Shown in pieces: positions 16,475-25,677 of a stretch of 64,000 bases of DNA. The stretch is from Neobacillus sp. DY30. GTDB lineage: Bacteria; Bacillota; Bacilli; Bacillales; Cytobacillaceae. The position numbers were made by a program, and so were the translations under genes. Within the stretch, counting starts at the first letter, position 1. The number at the start of each line of letters is the position of its first letter. The notes under the pieces were generated by a model. That model saw only the letters and a program-made list of their open reading frames with translations, was not told where the DNA came from and ran no database searches. The stretch is from positions 500,001 through 564,000 of the forward strand of contig NZ_CP126093.1 of NCBI RefSeq assembly GCF_030123065.1. Reading direction: 5' to 3'.

Positions 16475-18778
16475 TTAATAAACTTTAAAGTACTCGATAA
16501 CGCCGTCAGCAATAGCTTTAGCCAATTTATTCTGATAGGAATCTGTAATTAACTTTTGCCTTTCACTGGCATTGTTGATAAAACCAATCTCCGTTAACGT
16601 TGCAGGCATAGCGGACTCGCGGAGAACAGAGAAGGTATCCCCGTCTGTACCACGATTATTTGCGCCTGTATATTCAATCATATTTTGCTGAATGAAGGTT
16701 GTAAGTTTCATACTTTTTGCGATTCTGTCAGGATTATCATGCCATTCATCATTAATTTTCGATGGGTAATCTGGATCAAATTCATAGAAGTATGATTCAA
16801 TGCCATTCGCAGAAGTGTCTCCTCCTCCTGCAGTGGAATTCGTATGAATACTTATGAAAATATCAGCCTTTAAATTATTAGCCATTATAGAACGGTCTAG
16901 CAATGAGACATAGGTATTGTCAATTCTAGACATATAAACGGTATAGCCTTGGTTTAATAAAAGTGCTTGAACTTTTTTTGCAACAGCCAAATTCAAGTTT
17001 GCTTCTTTATATCCTCCAGCTACTGCCCCTGGGTCAGAGCCGCCATGTCCCGGATCTAAAAATATCTTATAGGCTTTTTGATTAAACGTTACAGTATTGG
17101 CAGGAAGTGTTGTAACGATACCGTTTTTACCTGTTTCTCTGATGGCAATCGTATGCTGGCCGTCAGGGAATTTGGCGGTGTCAAGAGTAAAATGAAAACC
17201 CGCTTTTCCATTGTTGAACTCAGGGTAAAATCTTTGGACATCAGCCCGCGTATCTCCATAGGCAGCCTGACCAACAACAGAACCGTCCACTATCACTTCT
17301 ATCTTAGCAACCCCGCTTTTATCCAAAAACCAGCCGTACACATTATGATCGCCTCTAAGTGTTGCACCAGTCAAAGGACTATCCAGAAAACCAAAAGCAT
17401 TTTGAATGGTTATGCTGCGGTCAGATATAGTAGTAACTGTACCGTTCTTGCTGATTTCTCTAACTGTTACTATATGCTTGCCATCTACAAATTTGGTAGT
17501 ATCCAGAGCAAAATGAAAACCTGCTCTGCCATTGTTGTATTGAGGGTAAAATCTTTCAACATCTGGCCGTGCGTCACCGTAGGAAGCCTGACCTACCACA
17601 GTGCCATCTACCAAAACTTCTATAGCTTCGACCCCGGATTCATCCAAAAACCAGCCATAAACATTTTGGGTCCCATAAAGCGTTGAGCCAGAAACAGGTT
17701 TATCCAAGAATCCTAAGGCATTGTCAATTGTTACCGTGCGATTAGTCAATGTGGTGCCATATCCGTTTTTACCTGTTTCTTTGATTGTTACGGTATGCTG
17801 GCCATCTGGAAATTTGGTAGTATCCAGAGCAAAATGATAGCCTGCTTTTCCATTGTTGAAAGTAGGATAGAATTTTTGGACATCAGGTCTCAAATCGCCA
17901 TAGACTGCCTGGCCAACTAAAGCGCCATCCACTAATACTTCAATTTTTGCAACGCCGCTATGATCCAAGAACCATCCATAAAGGTTTTGAGTGCCATTAA
18001 TGGTCGAACCAGCTGACGGCTTATCCAAAAATCCAAAGGCATTATCAATCGTTAATGTATTCGCGGGTAGCGTTGTGACTTGCCCGTTCTTTCCAGTTTC
18101 TCTGATGGCAACTGTATGTTGACCATCCGTAAATTTAGTTGTGTCTAGAGCAAAATGATATCCTGCATTCCCATTCTTATATTGAGGATAAAACTTTAGG
18201 ACATCCGGTCGGGCATCGCCATAGGCTGCTTGGCCAACGACCGCATCGTCCATTAATACTTCTATTTTTCCGACTCCACTCTTATCTAAGAACCAACCAT
18301 AAACGTTTTGAGTTCCATTAACAGTAGATCCAGAAGTAGGGCCATCTAAAAATCCTAGGGCGTTATCGATGGTTATTGTACTAGCTGGCAATGTTGTAAT
18401 TTGCCCGTCTTTTCCAGTACTCCTTACAGAAATGCTATGTTGACCATCGATAAATCTGGTGGTATCAAGGTTATAGTGAAAGCCTGCTTCTCCATTTTTA
18501 TATTGTGGATAAGCCTTTTGGACATCCGGCCGAGCGTCCCCATAGAAAGCTTCACCAACGACAGTCCCGTCCACTAACACTTCTATTTTTTCAACTCCGC
18601 TCACATCAAGAAACCAGCCATACACTTTTTGCGTCCCAATTAGTGATGTACCTGAGACAGGCTTATCCATGAATCCAATGGCAGTTGTTTGCGCTGAGGC
18701 ATACAGTGGGATTTTTAGATACAGAAACATTACAATTGCCGCCATGAAAATAACTGCAAAAACCTTATTTAACTTCAT
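16475..18778 (-). CDS. Secreted N-acetylmuramoyl-L-alanine amidase with five Ig-like repeats
   Basis: Predicted cell-wall hydrolase that cuts the amide bond between MurNAc and L-Ala. The 767-aa product has a signal peptide (1-30) and five tandem repeats of ~106 aa (about 34-138, 141-246, 247-353, 354-460, 461-566). Each repeat carries the pattern GFLD-P-GS, VYGWFLD-SGV, KIEVLVDG and FYPQYNNG-AG. A C-terminal Amidase_3 domain (570-767) follows with zinc ligands H578 (DPGHGG), E592 (KEANLN) and H645 (SIHTN) and catalytic E730 (LTEIGF). The repeats replace the usual SH3 or SPOR wall-binding modules. AAAGGAG precedes the ATG. It is followed by its own terminator. Confidence 0.92.
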   Translation of the reverse strand: MKLNKVFAVIFMAAIVMFLYLKIPLYASAQTTAIGFMDKPVSGTSLIGTQKVYGWFLDVSGVEKIEVLVDGTVVGEAFYGDARPDVQKAYPQYKNGEAGFHYNLDTTRFIDGQHSISVRSTGKDGQITTLPASTITIDNALGFLDGPTSGSTVNGTQNVYGWFLDKSGVGKIEVLMDDAVVGQAAYGDARPDVLKFYPQYKNGNAGYHFALDTTKFTDGQHTVAIRETGKNGQVTTLPANTLTIDNAFGFLDKPSAGSTINGTQNLYGWFLDHSGVAKIEVLVDGALVGQAVYGDLRPDVQKFYPTFNNGKAGYHFALDTTKFPDGQHTVTIKETGKNGYGTTLTNRTVTIDNALGFLDKPVSGSTLYGTQNVYGWFLDESGVEAIEVLVDGTVVGQASYGDARPDVERFYPQYNNGRAGFHFALDTTKFVDGKHIVTVREISKNGTVTTISDRSITIQNAFGFLDSPLTGATLRGDHNVYGWFLDKSGVAKIEVIVDGSVVGQAAYGDTRADVQRFYPEFNNGKAGFHFTLDTAKFPDGQHTIAIRETGKNGIVTTLPANTVTFNQKAYKIFLDPGHGGSDPGAVAGGYKEANLNLAVAKKVQALLLNQGYTVYMSRIDNTYVSLLDRSIMANNLKADIFISIHTNSTAGGGDTSANGIESYFYEFDPDYPSKINDEWHDNPDRIAKSMKLTTFIQQNMIEYTGANNRGTDGDTFSVLRESAMPATLTEIGFINNASERQKLITDSYQNKLAKAIADGVIEYFKVY

Positions 18779-18960
18779 ATCTTCTCCTTTCTTTAGCTAT
18801 TAATCTATCCGAATTATACTATTCTATAATACTATTATTTAAATTAAAAAAAAACATATATTTACAATTAATGACTTTATTCGGATGAATCCAACTTGCT
18901 TCATTTGTCGAAATATGTTTAAGTTTAGTAGTGATTTAAGGAATCAATAAGGGGATTGAA

Positions 18961-19668
18961 ATGATTCATAATTATTTAGGGCAAACCATTCATTTTGAAA
19001 TAAAGTATAAAAACCGTACATCAATGAGCATTTCTATAGATCTGTATGGGAATGTTGAGGTTCAGGCTCCCAGAGGAATTTCCGATGACCGCGTCATTCA
19101 AGCTTTAGAAGAAAAATGGGATTGGATCCAGCAAAAACGAAAAGAAATAAAGGATAGGAACCATGGACCAAAGGTAAAGTCCTATGAGCATGGCGAGAGT
19201 TTTCTTTATTTAGGAGAAGAATATCCCATCCAGATTTCACATGATATAAATATCCAGCAAGACTATATCGTGTTTGATGAGGAAAAACTACATATATATG
19301 TGAAACATCTGGAGGATGAAAAAATAAGACAAGCATTAAAACGGTTTTACTATCAGCAATGTAAAATGTTAGTCGAGAGGAGTATTAAAACGTATCAAAG
19401 CAATTTCAAGACAAAGCCACGGTCTATCAAAATTACAGATAATAAGACCAACTGGGGAACCTGTGATTCGAAGCTGCAGTTAACCTTTAATTGGCGGCTT
19501 GCAATGGCGCCGCAGAGCGTGGTTGACTATGTAGTTGTCCATGAAATGTGTCATATGGTCCATCTGAATCATGATCGTTCTTTTTGGCGGCTTGTTGGAA
19601 AAATACTTCCCGATTATAAACAGCAGGAGAACTGGTTAGCCTTATCCAGTTGGAAAATGACTGTTTAA
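18961..19668 (+). CDS. DUF45 (YgjP-like) zinc metallopeptidase-fold protein
   Basis: The 235-aa product carries the DUF45/COG1451 pattern. The N-terminal part has ISIDLYGNVEVQAPRG, then WGTCDSKLQLTFNWRLAMAP and the zinc motif HEMCH (H194, E195, H198) with a third ligand H204 in HLNHDRSFW. The fold is that of SprT/WLM-type metalloproteases, and the physiological substrate is not established. It has no signal peptide and is cytoplasmic. AAGGGG precedes the ATG by 7 nt. The next gene follows 57 nt later and may be co-transcribed. Confidence 0.88.
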   Translation: MIHNYLGQTIHFEIKYKNRTSMSISIDLYGNVEVQAPRGISDDRVIQALEEKWDWIQQKRKEIKDRNHGPKVKSYEHGESFLYLGEEYPIQISHDINIQQDYIVFDEEKLHIYVKHLEDEKIRQALKRFYYQQCKMLVERSIKTYQSNFKTKPRSIKITDNKTNWGTCDSKLQLTFNWRLAMAPQSVVDYVVVHEMCHMVHLNHDRSFWRLVGKILPDYKQQENWLALSSWKMTV

Positions 19669-19725
19669 ATTTGAAATGGATATACTTGTGCTATGTAAAT
19701 AGCCAATCTTATTGGAGGTTTATAA

Positions 19726-20247
19726 ATGGAGAATAATGATATATTAATTCGATTAAGATATGCACTAGATATTAAAGATACCGATATGGTTGAGATATTT
19801 AACCTAGGCGGTATTGAAGTGGCAAAAGAGGATGTCCTAAAAGTCCTTACGAAGCCAAAGGACAGTTACGACGAAGAAGATTACGATGATGATATTGCAG
19901 AAGATGAGGAGCATATTAAATGCACGAATAGTATGTTGGAGTCGTTTTTAAATGGCTTTATTACGTTTAAAAGAGGCAAGCAAGAACCAAAGCCTGGACA
20001 GCCTGAAACCCCAGTACCTGCGAAGAGTAAAGAAAGTATTAATAACCAGCTGTTGAAAAAAGTGAAAATCGCGCTGGCGTTAACTAGTGAAGATATGCTT
20101 GATATCTTTGAAAAAGCAGGAATTAACATAACAAAAGGTGAACTAAGCGCGATGCTTAGAAAAGAAGGCCATAAGAATTATAAGCAATGCCTTGACAAAT
20201 ACGCTAGAAATTTCTTAAAAGGATTAACTTTAAAATATAGAAGCTGA
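19726..20247 (+). CDS. DUF1456 (YehS-like) protein
   Basis: The 173-aa cytoplasmic protein contains two copies of a ~65-residue module, at 2-75 (NDILIRLRYALDIKDTDMVEIFNLGGIEV) and 104-170 (NQLLKKVKIALALTSEDMLDIFEKAGI). An acidic stretch (DEEDYDDDIAEDEE) and a Pro-rich linker (~86-100) separate them. This is the DUF1456/YehS arrangement; the function is unknown. TTGGAGG precedes the ATG. A terminator follows (20308-20350). Confidence 0.88.
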   Translation: MENNDILIRLRYALDIKDTDMVEIFNLGGIEVAKEDVLKVLTKPKDSYDEEDYDDDIAEDEEHIKCTNSMLESFLNGFITFKRGKQEPKPGQPETPVPAKSKESINNQLLKKVKIALALTSEDMLDIFEKAGINITKGELSAMLRKEGHKNYKQCLDKYARNFLKGLTLKYRS

Positions 20248-20307
20248 AGCTGAAATTTCTGAAGCAAGAGGAGTCTGAATAAGACCCCATTAAATAATAA
20301 TACAAAC

Positions 20308-20350
20308 AAAAGCCCTGCAAAGTGAGAATGCCACCTTACAGGGCTTTTTA
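20308..20350. terminator. Terminator between convergent genes
   Basis: AAAAGCCCTG pairs with CAGGGCTTTT around a 21-nt loop and is followed by T-rich sequence. It ends the DUF1456 gene and possibly also the RND gene arriving from the right. Confidence 0.85.
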
Positions 20351-20351
20351 A

Positions 20352-23300
20352 TTAGTTTTCTATAATATCCTTACGATTCTTCTTAAATATTTTCGATAAT
20401 ACTTCATAAACGATTGGTACAACAATTAGTGTTAATAATGTTGAACTTGCTAAACCGCCGATTACTGTAATACCAAGTCCTTTCGAGATTAAACCGCCGC
20501 CGCCTTGGCCGATTGCCAATGGAATTAGCGCACCGATTGTTGCGATAGCTGTCATCAGGATTGGACGAAGTCGTGTTGCACCTGCTTCCAGTACTGCTTC
20601 ACGCATACTCATACCATCACGTTCCATATGAATAATACGGTCAACCAGTACAATGGCATTTGTTACAACAATACCAATTAACATCAATAATCCCATCATG
20701 ACAGATACAGAAATGGTTTCACCTGCGATTAATAAACCAACGAATGAACCAATAACTGCAAATGGTAATGAGAAAAGGATCGCAAACGGTGCGACACCTT
20801 CACGGAAAGTTACAACTAGGATAAAGTATACAATCGCAATCGCAGCAAGCATTGCCATACCAAGCTGTGTAAATGTCTCCGTCATATCTGCCTGAACACC
20901 GGCAACGCCAATGGTAACACCTTTAGGTAAATCTAATTTATCAATTTCTTTATCAACTTCAGCTGTTGCTTTAGAGATATCCTTATCAAGGATGGTTCCT
21001 GAAACAGTTGCATAGTATTCACCTTTGCTGCGTGAAAGAGTATTTAATGTTGTACCCTTTTCAACTGTTACTAGCTCAGAAAGAGGCATTGTCGTACCAA
21101 GTGCTGTTGGTACTTGTGTTGCTAAAATATCGTCAATTGATTTTGGTTGTGCAGCTTGTTCCTGCTGAACGATTACTTCTAATTCGTTGCCGTCCTTTTC
21201 AACCGTTGTTAATACATCTTGCGTTTTTACAGGGTTTAACATCATGACGATTTGGCCAGTTGTTAAACCATACTGCAGCAATTGATCCTGTTCCACTTTG
21301 AATGTATATTCAACGTATGCTTCCTCCGCGCTTGAAGAAATATCTTCTAAACGGTCATTTTTGCTCAGAACACCTTCTACCATCTTTACAGCTTCATTTA
21401 GTTTATCTAAATCTTCACTGTAGAAAGTGTAGCTGACTTCATTTGAAGCCATCGATGTAGGAGCAAAGTTCTGTGATTTCCATTCGCCTGTCTGTCCGAT
21501 ATTAAACACATATTCTTCAATTTCTTTACGGACCTCTGGGAAGTTTTCCATATCTGGGTCAAAAATCAGGTACATTAACGCACCATCTCCGCCGCCGCCC
21601 ATCATAGCGGCCATCGGATCTCCAGTTTCGGTAACAGAAATCTGAACGATGTCGATATCATCACGTTTAAGCATTTCTTCCTCAACTGCTTCAACATTTG
21701 CTAATGTTTCATCCTTTAACTCACCAGCTTTTGGTGTGTACGTCAAGTACATAACCTTTTCTTCTTCACTGCCCATAAAGCTGAATCCAATTAATGGAGT
21801 TAATCCTAAACTGCCAACTAATAAAACAACCGCAATAACGGAGGTAATAATTTTATGGTTCAGCGTCCAGCCAAGGACACCTTTATACCAGTTCGCTAGT
21901 TTACCAACTTCTTTATGACTGCTTTCTGCCTTCTCTCCATATAGTTTTTTCTTAAATAAGAAGTGAGACAAAGCAGGGACGATCGTAATCGCAACAACTA
22001 ACGAAGCACCAAGAGCAAAGGTCATGGTTAGTGCGAACGGTGTGAATAGCTCACCGACCATTCCGCCAACAAAGATAAGCGGTGCAAATACGGCAACAGT
22101 TACTAATGTTGATGACAGAATTGGTTTGAACATTTCAATGGTTGCTTCGCGGACAAGCGCGCGCCCTGATAATTTTTCTTCTTTTAAATGAAGACGTCGA
22201 TAAATATTTTCAACTACCACGATAGAGTCATCGATTACTCGGCCGATGGCAACCGTAACGGCACCGAGCGTCATTATATTGAGAGTAATCTCCATCCAAT
22301 TCAGCAGCAGTAATGCCATGAAAATGGAAACTGGAATTGACACAATCGAAATAATGGTTGATTTAAAATCACGAAGGAATAAAAGTATAATTAATACCGC
22401 AATTAAACCGCCAAAAAGTGCTTTCTCAACCATTGTTTTTACTGATTCTTCAATTGGTTCTCCTTGATCGAGAGATACATCGATGACAAGACCTTCAATT
22501 TTTTCCTTTTGTTCCTTGATTAAATCCTTCACACTGTTTACAACATCTACCGTGTTTGCTTCCTGACCTTTAACAATTTGAATGGCAATCGCATTTTCAC
22601 CATTGGTACGTGAAATCGATTGTACTTTACCAATGACTTTAATTTCAGCAATGTCGCTAAGCTTTACAAATGGAGAAGGCTGTGTTGCTGAAGGTGTTAC
22701 TGGAATCAGCATTCCCTTTAATTCATCCGCGGTCATGAACTTCCCATCAATTGCTACAGCTTGTTCGCCTTCTTCAAATTCGTAAAGACCTAATGAAACA
22801 GCCATGTCACTTGCTTGAATCATTTGCTTGACAGTATCTTCTATTAAACCAAATTCAGCCATTTTGGTATCGTTATACGTCAGTTGAACTTCTTCAATGT
22901 GTTGACCTGTAATGGTGGCAGAGGCAACACCATCAATTTTTTCAATTTTTGGAAGGATATTATCCTCAACAGTCGACGTTAATTCAACGATATCCTCTGT
23001 TGTACTGCTTACACTAAGTGCAACAACTGGCATCATGTTCATACTAATGGCTGTAATAATCGGCTCTTGTGCATTTTCAGGCAGCTTCACGGCCTCTAGG
23101 GCAGACTTTAATGCACGATTTGCCTCGTCCATATCTTCACCGTACTCATATTCCACTTGAAGACTGGCCATATTAGCATTTGAATTGGAATAAACGGATT
23201 TAACACCCTTGAGGTTTTCTATAGCTTTCTCTAGAGGTTTCGATACGTCTTCCATTACTTGTTCTGGAGTTGCCCCAGGGTATACATCCATTACCATTAA

Positions 23301-23435
23301 GTATGGAATCGAAATATCTGGAATGGTCTCCATATTCATTCGGGTACCTGAATAAATACCAGATACTGTTATAATAATCGTAAGTAACCAAACCGCTAGT
23401 TTATTTCCGAGAACAAAGTTGACTAAACCTTTCAC
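20352..23435 (-). CDS. RND-family efflux pump (SwrC/AcrB-like)
   Basis: The 1027-aa inner-membrane proton antiporter belongs to the HAE-RND family, predicted to expel hydrophobic or amphipathic compounds. It shows the duplicated layout: helix 1 (~12-31), a large extracytoplasmic loop, a helix bundle starting near 330 with the GAVTVAIGRVIDDSIVVVENIYR motif (the proton-relay Asp pair is at IDDS), then a second half with LMLIGIVVTNAIVLVDRI. The N-terminus resembles Bacillus SwrC. It starts with GTG after AGGGTAGGTG. No adaptor or outer-membrane partner is nearby, as is usual in Gram-positives. It is divergent from the TetR gene at 23536, whose likely operator lies in its promoter. Confidence 0.92.
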   Translation of the reverse strand: MKGLVNFVLGNKLAVWLLTIIITVSGIYSGTRMNMETIPDISIPYLMVMDVYPGATPEQVMEDVSKPLEKAIENLKGVKSVYSNSNANMASLQVEYEYGEDMDEANRALKSALEAVKLPENAQEPIITAISMNMMPVVALSVSSTTEDIVELTSTVEDNILPKIEKIDGVASATITGQHIEEVQLTYNDTKMAEFGLIEDTVKQMIQASDMAVSLGLYEFEEGEQAVAIDGKFMTADELKGMLIPVTPSATQPSPFVKLSDIAEIKVIGKVQSISRTNGENAIAIQIVKGQEANTVDVVNSVKDLIKEQKEKIEGLVIDVSLDQGEPIEESVKTMVEKALFGGLIAVLIILLFLRDFKSTIISIVSIPVSIFMALLLLNWMEITLNIMTLGAVTVAIGRVIDDSIVVVENIYRRLHLKEEKLSGRALVREATIEMFKPILSSTLVTVAVFAPLIFVGGMVGELFTPFALTMTFALGASLVVAITIVPALSHFLFKKKLYGEKAESSHKEVGKLANWYKGVLGWTLNHKIITSVIAVVLLVGSLGLTPLIGFSFMGSEEEKVMYLTYTPKAGELKDETLANVEAVEEEMLKRDDIDIVQISVTETGDPMAAMMGGGGDGALMYLIFDPDMENFPEVRKEIEEYVFNIGQTGEWKSQNFAPTSMASNEVSYTFYSEDLDKLNEAVKMVEGVLSKNDRLEDISSSAEEAYVEYTFKVEQDQLLQYGLTTGQIVMMLNPVKTQDVLTTVEKDGNELEVIVQQEQAAQPKSIDDILATQVPTALGTTMPLSELVTVEKGTTLNTLSRSKGEYYATVSGTILDKDISKATAEVDKEIDKLDLPKGVTIGVAGVQADMTETFTQLGMAMLAAIAIVYFILVVTFREGVAPFAILFSLPFAVIGSFVGLLIAGETISVSVMMGLLMLIGIVVTNAIVLVDRIIHMERDGMSMREAVLEAGATRLRPILMTAIATIGALIPLAIGQGGGGLISKGLGITVIGGLASSTLLTLIVVPIVYEVLSKIFKKNRKDIIEN

Positions 23436-23477
23436 ACTTACACCTACCCTTAATTGACTTATCTAACCCATTTACTT

Positions 23478-23506
23478 ATAATACTGACTAACCGGTCATC
23501 TGTCAA
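23478..23506 (-). promoter_or_regulatory. RND pump promoter with operator embedded in the spacer
   Basis: On the minus strand TTGACA (23506-23501), a 17-nt spacer and TATTAT (23483-23478) form a near-consensus promoter. The spacer holds TGACTAACCGGTCA (plus strand, 23485-23498), an inverted repeat with TGAC/GTCA arms. A repressor bound there would block RNA polymerase. Confidence 0.75.
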
Positions 23507-23535
23507 CGATTGAACCTAGGAGTGAAGAATGAACA

Positions 23536-24369
23536 ATGAAAAAACAACTGATTATGGAAAAAGCGATAGAACTATTTGCTGAACAGGGGTTTGAAGCTAC
23601 ATCTGTCCAACAGATTACAGAGCACTGCGGCATTTCTAAAGGTGCTTTTTATCTATCTTTCAAGTCAAAAGATGAATTAATTAACGAGATAATTGATCAC
23701 TTTATGATTCAATTTACCACTGAAATTGACTATCTAGTCAGAAACGCGAAGGATGGAGAAAATCTCCTATATAACTTTTATTATGCGATATTCAACACAT
23801 TTCAAAAGCATTCTGACTTTGGGAAAATACTTATCAAGGAGCAATCTCGTTCTTTTAATGAGGATTTCATCGTAAAGATGCGTTACTATGATAGATTAAT
23901 GGAAAAAACCATTCTTTCAATGGTCGAGCGGTTGTATGGAGATGATGAAGTAAAAGAGATAAAATATGATTTAGTATTTTGTATCAAAGGCTTTATGAGT
24001 ATGTATTCTCATCTATTTTTGTTTTATAACGTACCATTAGATTTGGATTTATTGTCAACGTCATTGGTAGAAAAAACAAATCTGCTTGCTAGAAACTCGA
24101 CCGTTCCTTTTATTTCAAAAGGACTGATTGAGGTGCTTGAAGAGCCGGCACTAGAGGATTTAACAAAAGACCAGATTCTCTTAACGTTGGAACAAGAAAT
24201 AAAAGAAATGGAAGAGTCAGTAGAAAAGGAATCCTTAATACTGTTAAAACAGCAGCTGCATGAACCAACATATGGGCGGGCAATTATTAAGGGGTTACTA
24301 GAAAATATTCGAAATCATCCCCAAACCAAATGGATTGCGTATTTATTGGGTAGTTTTTTTAATATGTAG
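23536..24369 (+). CDS. TetR-family repressor, likely controlling the RND pump
   Basis: The 277-aa protein has an N-terminal TetR helix-turn-helix (about residues 7-48, with FEATSVQQITEHCGISKGAFY) and a larger all-helical ligand-binding region. It is longer than the usual ~200 aa, with an extended C-terminal helical part (from ~195) rich in Glu and Lys. It is transcribed divergently from the RND gene, and a TGAC/GTCA inverted repeat lies in the shared 100-bp region, so it probably represses the pump and itself. TAGGAG lies 13 nt before the ATG, a long spacing. Confidence 0.88.
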   Translation: MKKQLIMEKAIELFAEQGFEATSVQQITEHCGISKGAFYLSFKSKDELINEIIDHFMIQFTTEIDYLVRNAKDGENLLYNFYYAIFNTFQKHSDFGKILIKEQSRSFNEDFIVKMRYYDRLMEKTILSMVERLYGDDEVKEIKYDLVFCIKGFMSMYSHLFLFYNVPLDLDLLSTSLVEKTNLLARNSTVPFISKGLIEVLEEPALEDLTKDQILLTLEQEIKEMEESVEKESLILLKQQLHEPTYGRAIIKGLLENIRNHPQTKWIAYLLGSFFNM

Positions 24370-24388
24370 TGTAAAAGGTGGGCTAACG

Positions 24389-24658
24389 GTGTTTATTTTA
24401 ACAGAGGCTGCAAAAACGGAAATACAGAACCGGCTGGAATCATCGGATTCTGCAAAGTTTATCCGATTACAAATGCGTAAAAGCTGTTTCATGAAAGTGA
24501 AAGTAACAGTAGAAGGAACGATAGAAGTTAATGATAGTGAGATAATAAAAGATGATCTTCATTTCATCATCGACAAAGGTGAATGTCATTATTTTCGTGA
24601 TAAAAAACTTGATTTTATGCCAGATCAAACTGGTTTTAAACAATTTGAAGTCATTTAA
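24389..24658 (+). CDS. HesB/IscA-like domain protein (YneR type)
   Basis: The 89-aa protein resembles the HesB-like fold (start VFILTEAAKTEIQNRL). It has only two scattered cysteines (KSCFM, GECHYF) and lacks the C-terminal Cys-x-Cys pair of genuine iron-sulfur carriers, so a scaffold role is doubtful. I place the start at GTG 24389, which has AAAGGTGG 6 nt upstream; a longer frame from 24335 overlaps the TetR gene. It begins 19 nt after the TetR stop and is probably co-transcribed. A terminator follows at 24672. Confidence 0.75.
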   Translation: MFILTEAAKTEIQNRLESSDSAKFIRLQMRKSCFMKVKVTVEGTIEVNDSEIIKDDLHFIIDKGECHYFRDKKLDFMPDQTGFKQFEVI

Positions 24659-24671
24659 TATTCTATAAACC

Positions 24672-24710
24672 AAAAAGAGCTCAATCTAAAAAGAATGAGC
24701 TCTTTTTATT
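24672..24710 (+). terminator. Terminator after the HesB-like gene
   Basis: AAAAAGAGCTCA pairs with TGAGCTCTTTTT around a 12-nt loop, then ATTTT. Confidence 0.9.
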
Positions 24711-24759
24711 TTGCTATAGAAATGCAACGTATCCCTTAAGAATAATGTATCCAATTTTA

Positions 24760-24788
24760 TTGACATACTAGTTGTTGCGAGGTAGTAT
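24760..24788 (+). promoter_or_regulatory. Promoter of the IclR/aldehyde-aldolase unit
   Basis: TTGACA (24760-24765), 17 nt, TAGTAT (24783-24788). Confidence 0.6.
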
Positions 24789-24810
24789 AAATACATTGAT
24801 TAAATATTTA

Positions 24811-24823
24811 CGAACGCCGTTCG
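24811..24823. promoter_or_regulatory. Probable IclR autoregulatory operator
   Basis: CGAACG-C-CGTTCG is a perfect 6-1-6 inverted repeat about 15 bp downstream of the predicted start point and 28 bp before the ATG at 24851. Its position favours repression by roadblock. Confidence 0.5.
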
Positions 24824-24850
24824 ACAATGGCGAATGAAAGAAGGATGGTA

Positions 24851-25624
24851 ATGTCTGAACGCCTCATTCAATCGATTGAAAGGGCAGCTGATGTCCTTGA
24901 ATTGTTTTTATCAACAAATCCGGAGCTTAGTGTTAAAGAAATATCTGATAAGCTTCAACTATCAAAAAGCACAGTTCATGGAATCATTAAGACTCTAGAA
25001 CATAGAGGGTATCTTGAGCAGAATCCAGAGGATTTGAAGTATAAGCTCGGAATAAAACTTTTTACATTAGGTAACTTCGTGGGTAAACATCTCGATATTG
25101 GAAACATAGCCAGACCGATTATCGGAGATTTAGCTGTTGAATTAAATGAAACCGTTCACTTGGTTACATTAAAGCGTGATGAAGTTATTTATATTGAAAA
25201 AGTAGAAGGTCCAAGAGCCCTTACAATCTACTCTCATATAGGAAAAAGAGCACCTGTTCATTGTACAGGTGTGGGGAAGGCAATACTTGCTCATTTAAGT
25301 GAAAATGAGGTTGATAGGCTGTTATCAGCAGCAAGTCTAGAAGCATTCACAGAGTACACGATGACCGATGTTAATGAGATAAAAAAGCATTTAGTTTCTG
25401 TCCGTGAGACTGGATATGCGGTTGATGATGAAGAAATCGAGTTGGGACTCAAATGTATTGCAGCACCGATATTCAATCATAAAGGAAATGTAATCGCTTC
25501 AATAAGCTGTGCGGCACCTAAAATGAGACTTGATGAAGAAAAGCTTCCGAAAGTAATAGCGGGGATTAAGGGAGCTGCTTCTGATATATCAAGGTCCTTA
25601 GGCTATAAAGGGAACGTCTTTTAA
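24851..25624 (+). CDS. IclR-family transcriptional regulator
   Basis: The 257-aa protein has an N-terminal winged helix-turn-helix (about residues 5-60; AADVLELF, then [20 protein letters not shown] and LEHRGYL) and a C-terminal IclR effector domain with [13 protein letters not shown] and the end segment ISCAAPKMR. It probably senses a pathway intermediate and controls the two downstream genes, the nearest being 53 nt away. I prefer ATG 24851 (GAAGGATGG upstream); ATG 24827 is possible but lies 4 nt after the palindromic operator. Confidence 0.88.
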   Translation: MSERLIQSIERAADVLELFLSTNPELSVKEISDKLQLSKSTVHGIIKTLEHRGYLEQNPEDLKYKLGIKLFTLGNFVGKHLDIGNIARPIIGDLAVELNETVHLVTLKRDEVIYIEKVEGPRALTIYSHIGKRAPVHCTGVGKAILAHLSENEVDRLLSAASLEAFTEYTMTDVNEIKKHLVSVRETGYAVDDEEIELGLKCIAAPIFNHKGNVIASISCAAPKMRLDEEKLPKVIAGIKGAASDISRSLGYKGNVF

Positions 25625-25677
25625 AAGTAGCTAAAGTAAAAAAACATAAAAAAGTAATTACTAGGGGGAGAATTATT

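Noticed and set aside
17078..17686. 202-residue plus-strand open frame opposite the amidase repeats
   Set aside because: Its internal repetition mirrors the coding repeats of the amidase on the other strand; no ribosome-binding site or motif.
16475..18778. Regularly spaced DNA repeats that could suggest a CRISPR-like array
   Set aside because: The ~318-bp period is in frame with the five protein repeats of the amidase; unit length and divergence do not fit CRISPR.
24389..24658. HesB-like protein as a second selenoprotein
   Set aside because: HesB-like selenoproteins are known, but this frame has ordinary Cys codons and no in-frame TGA.
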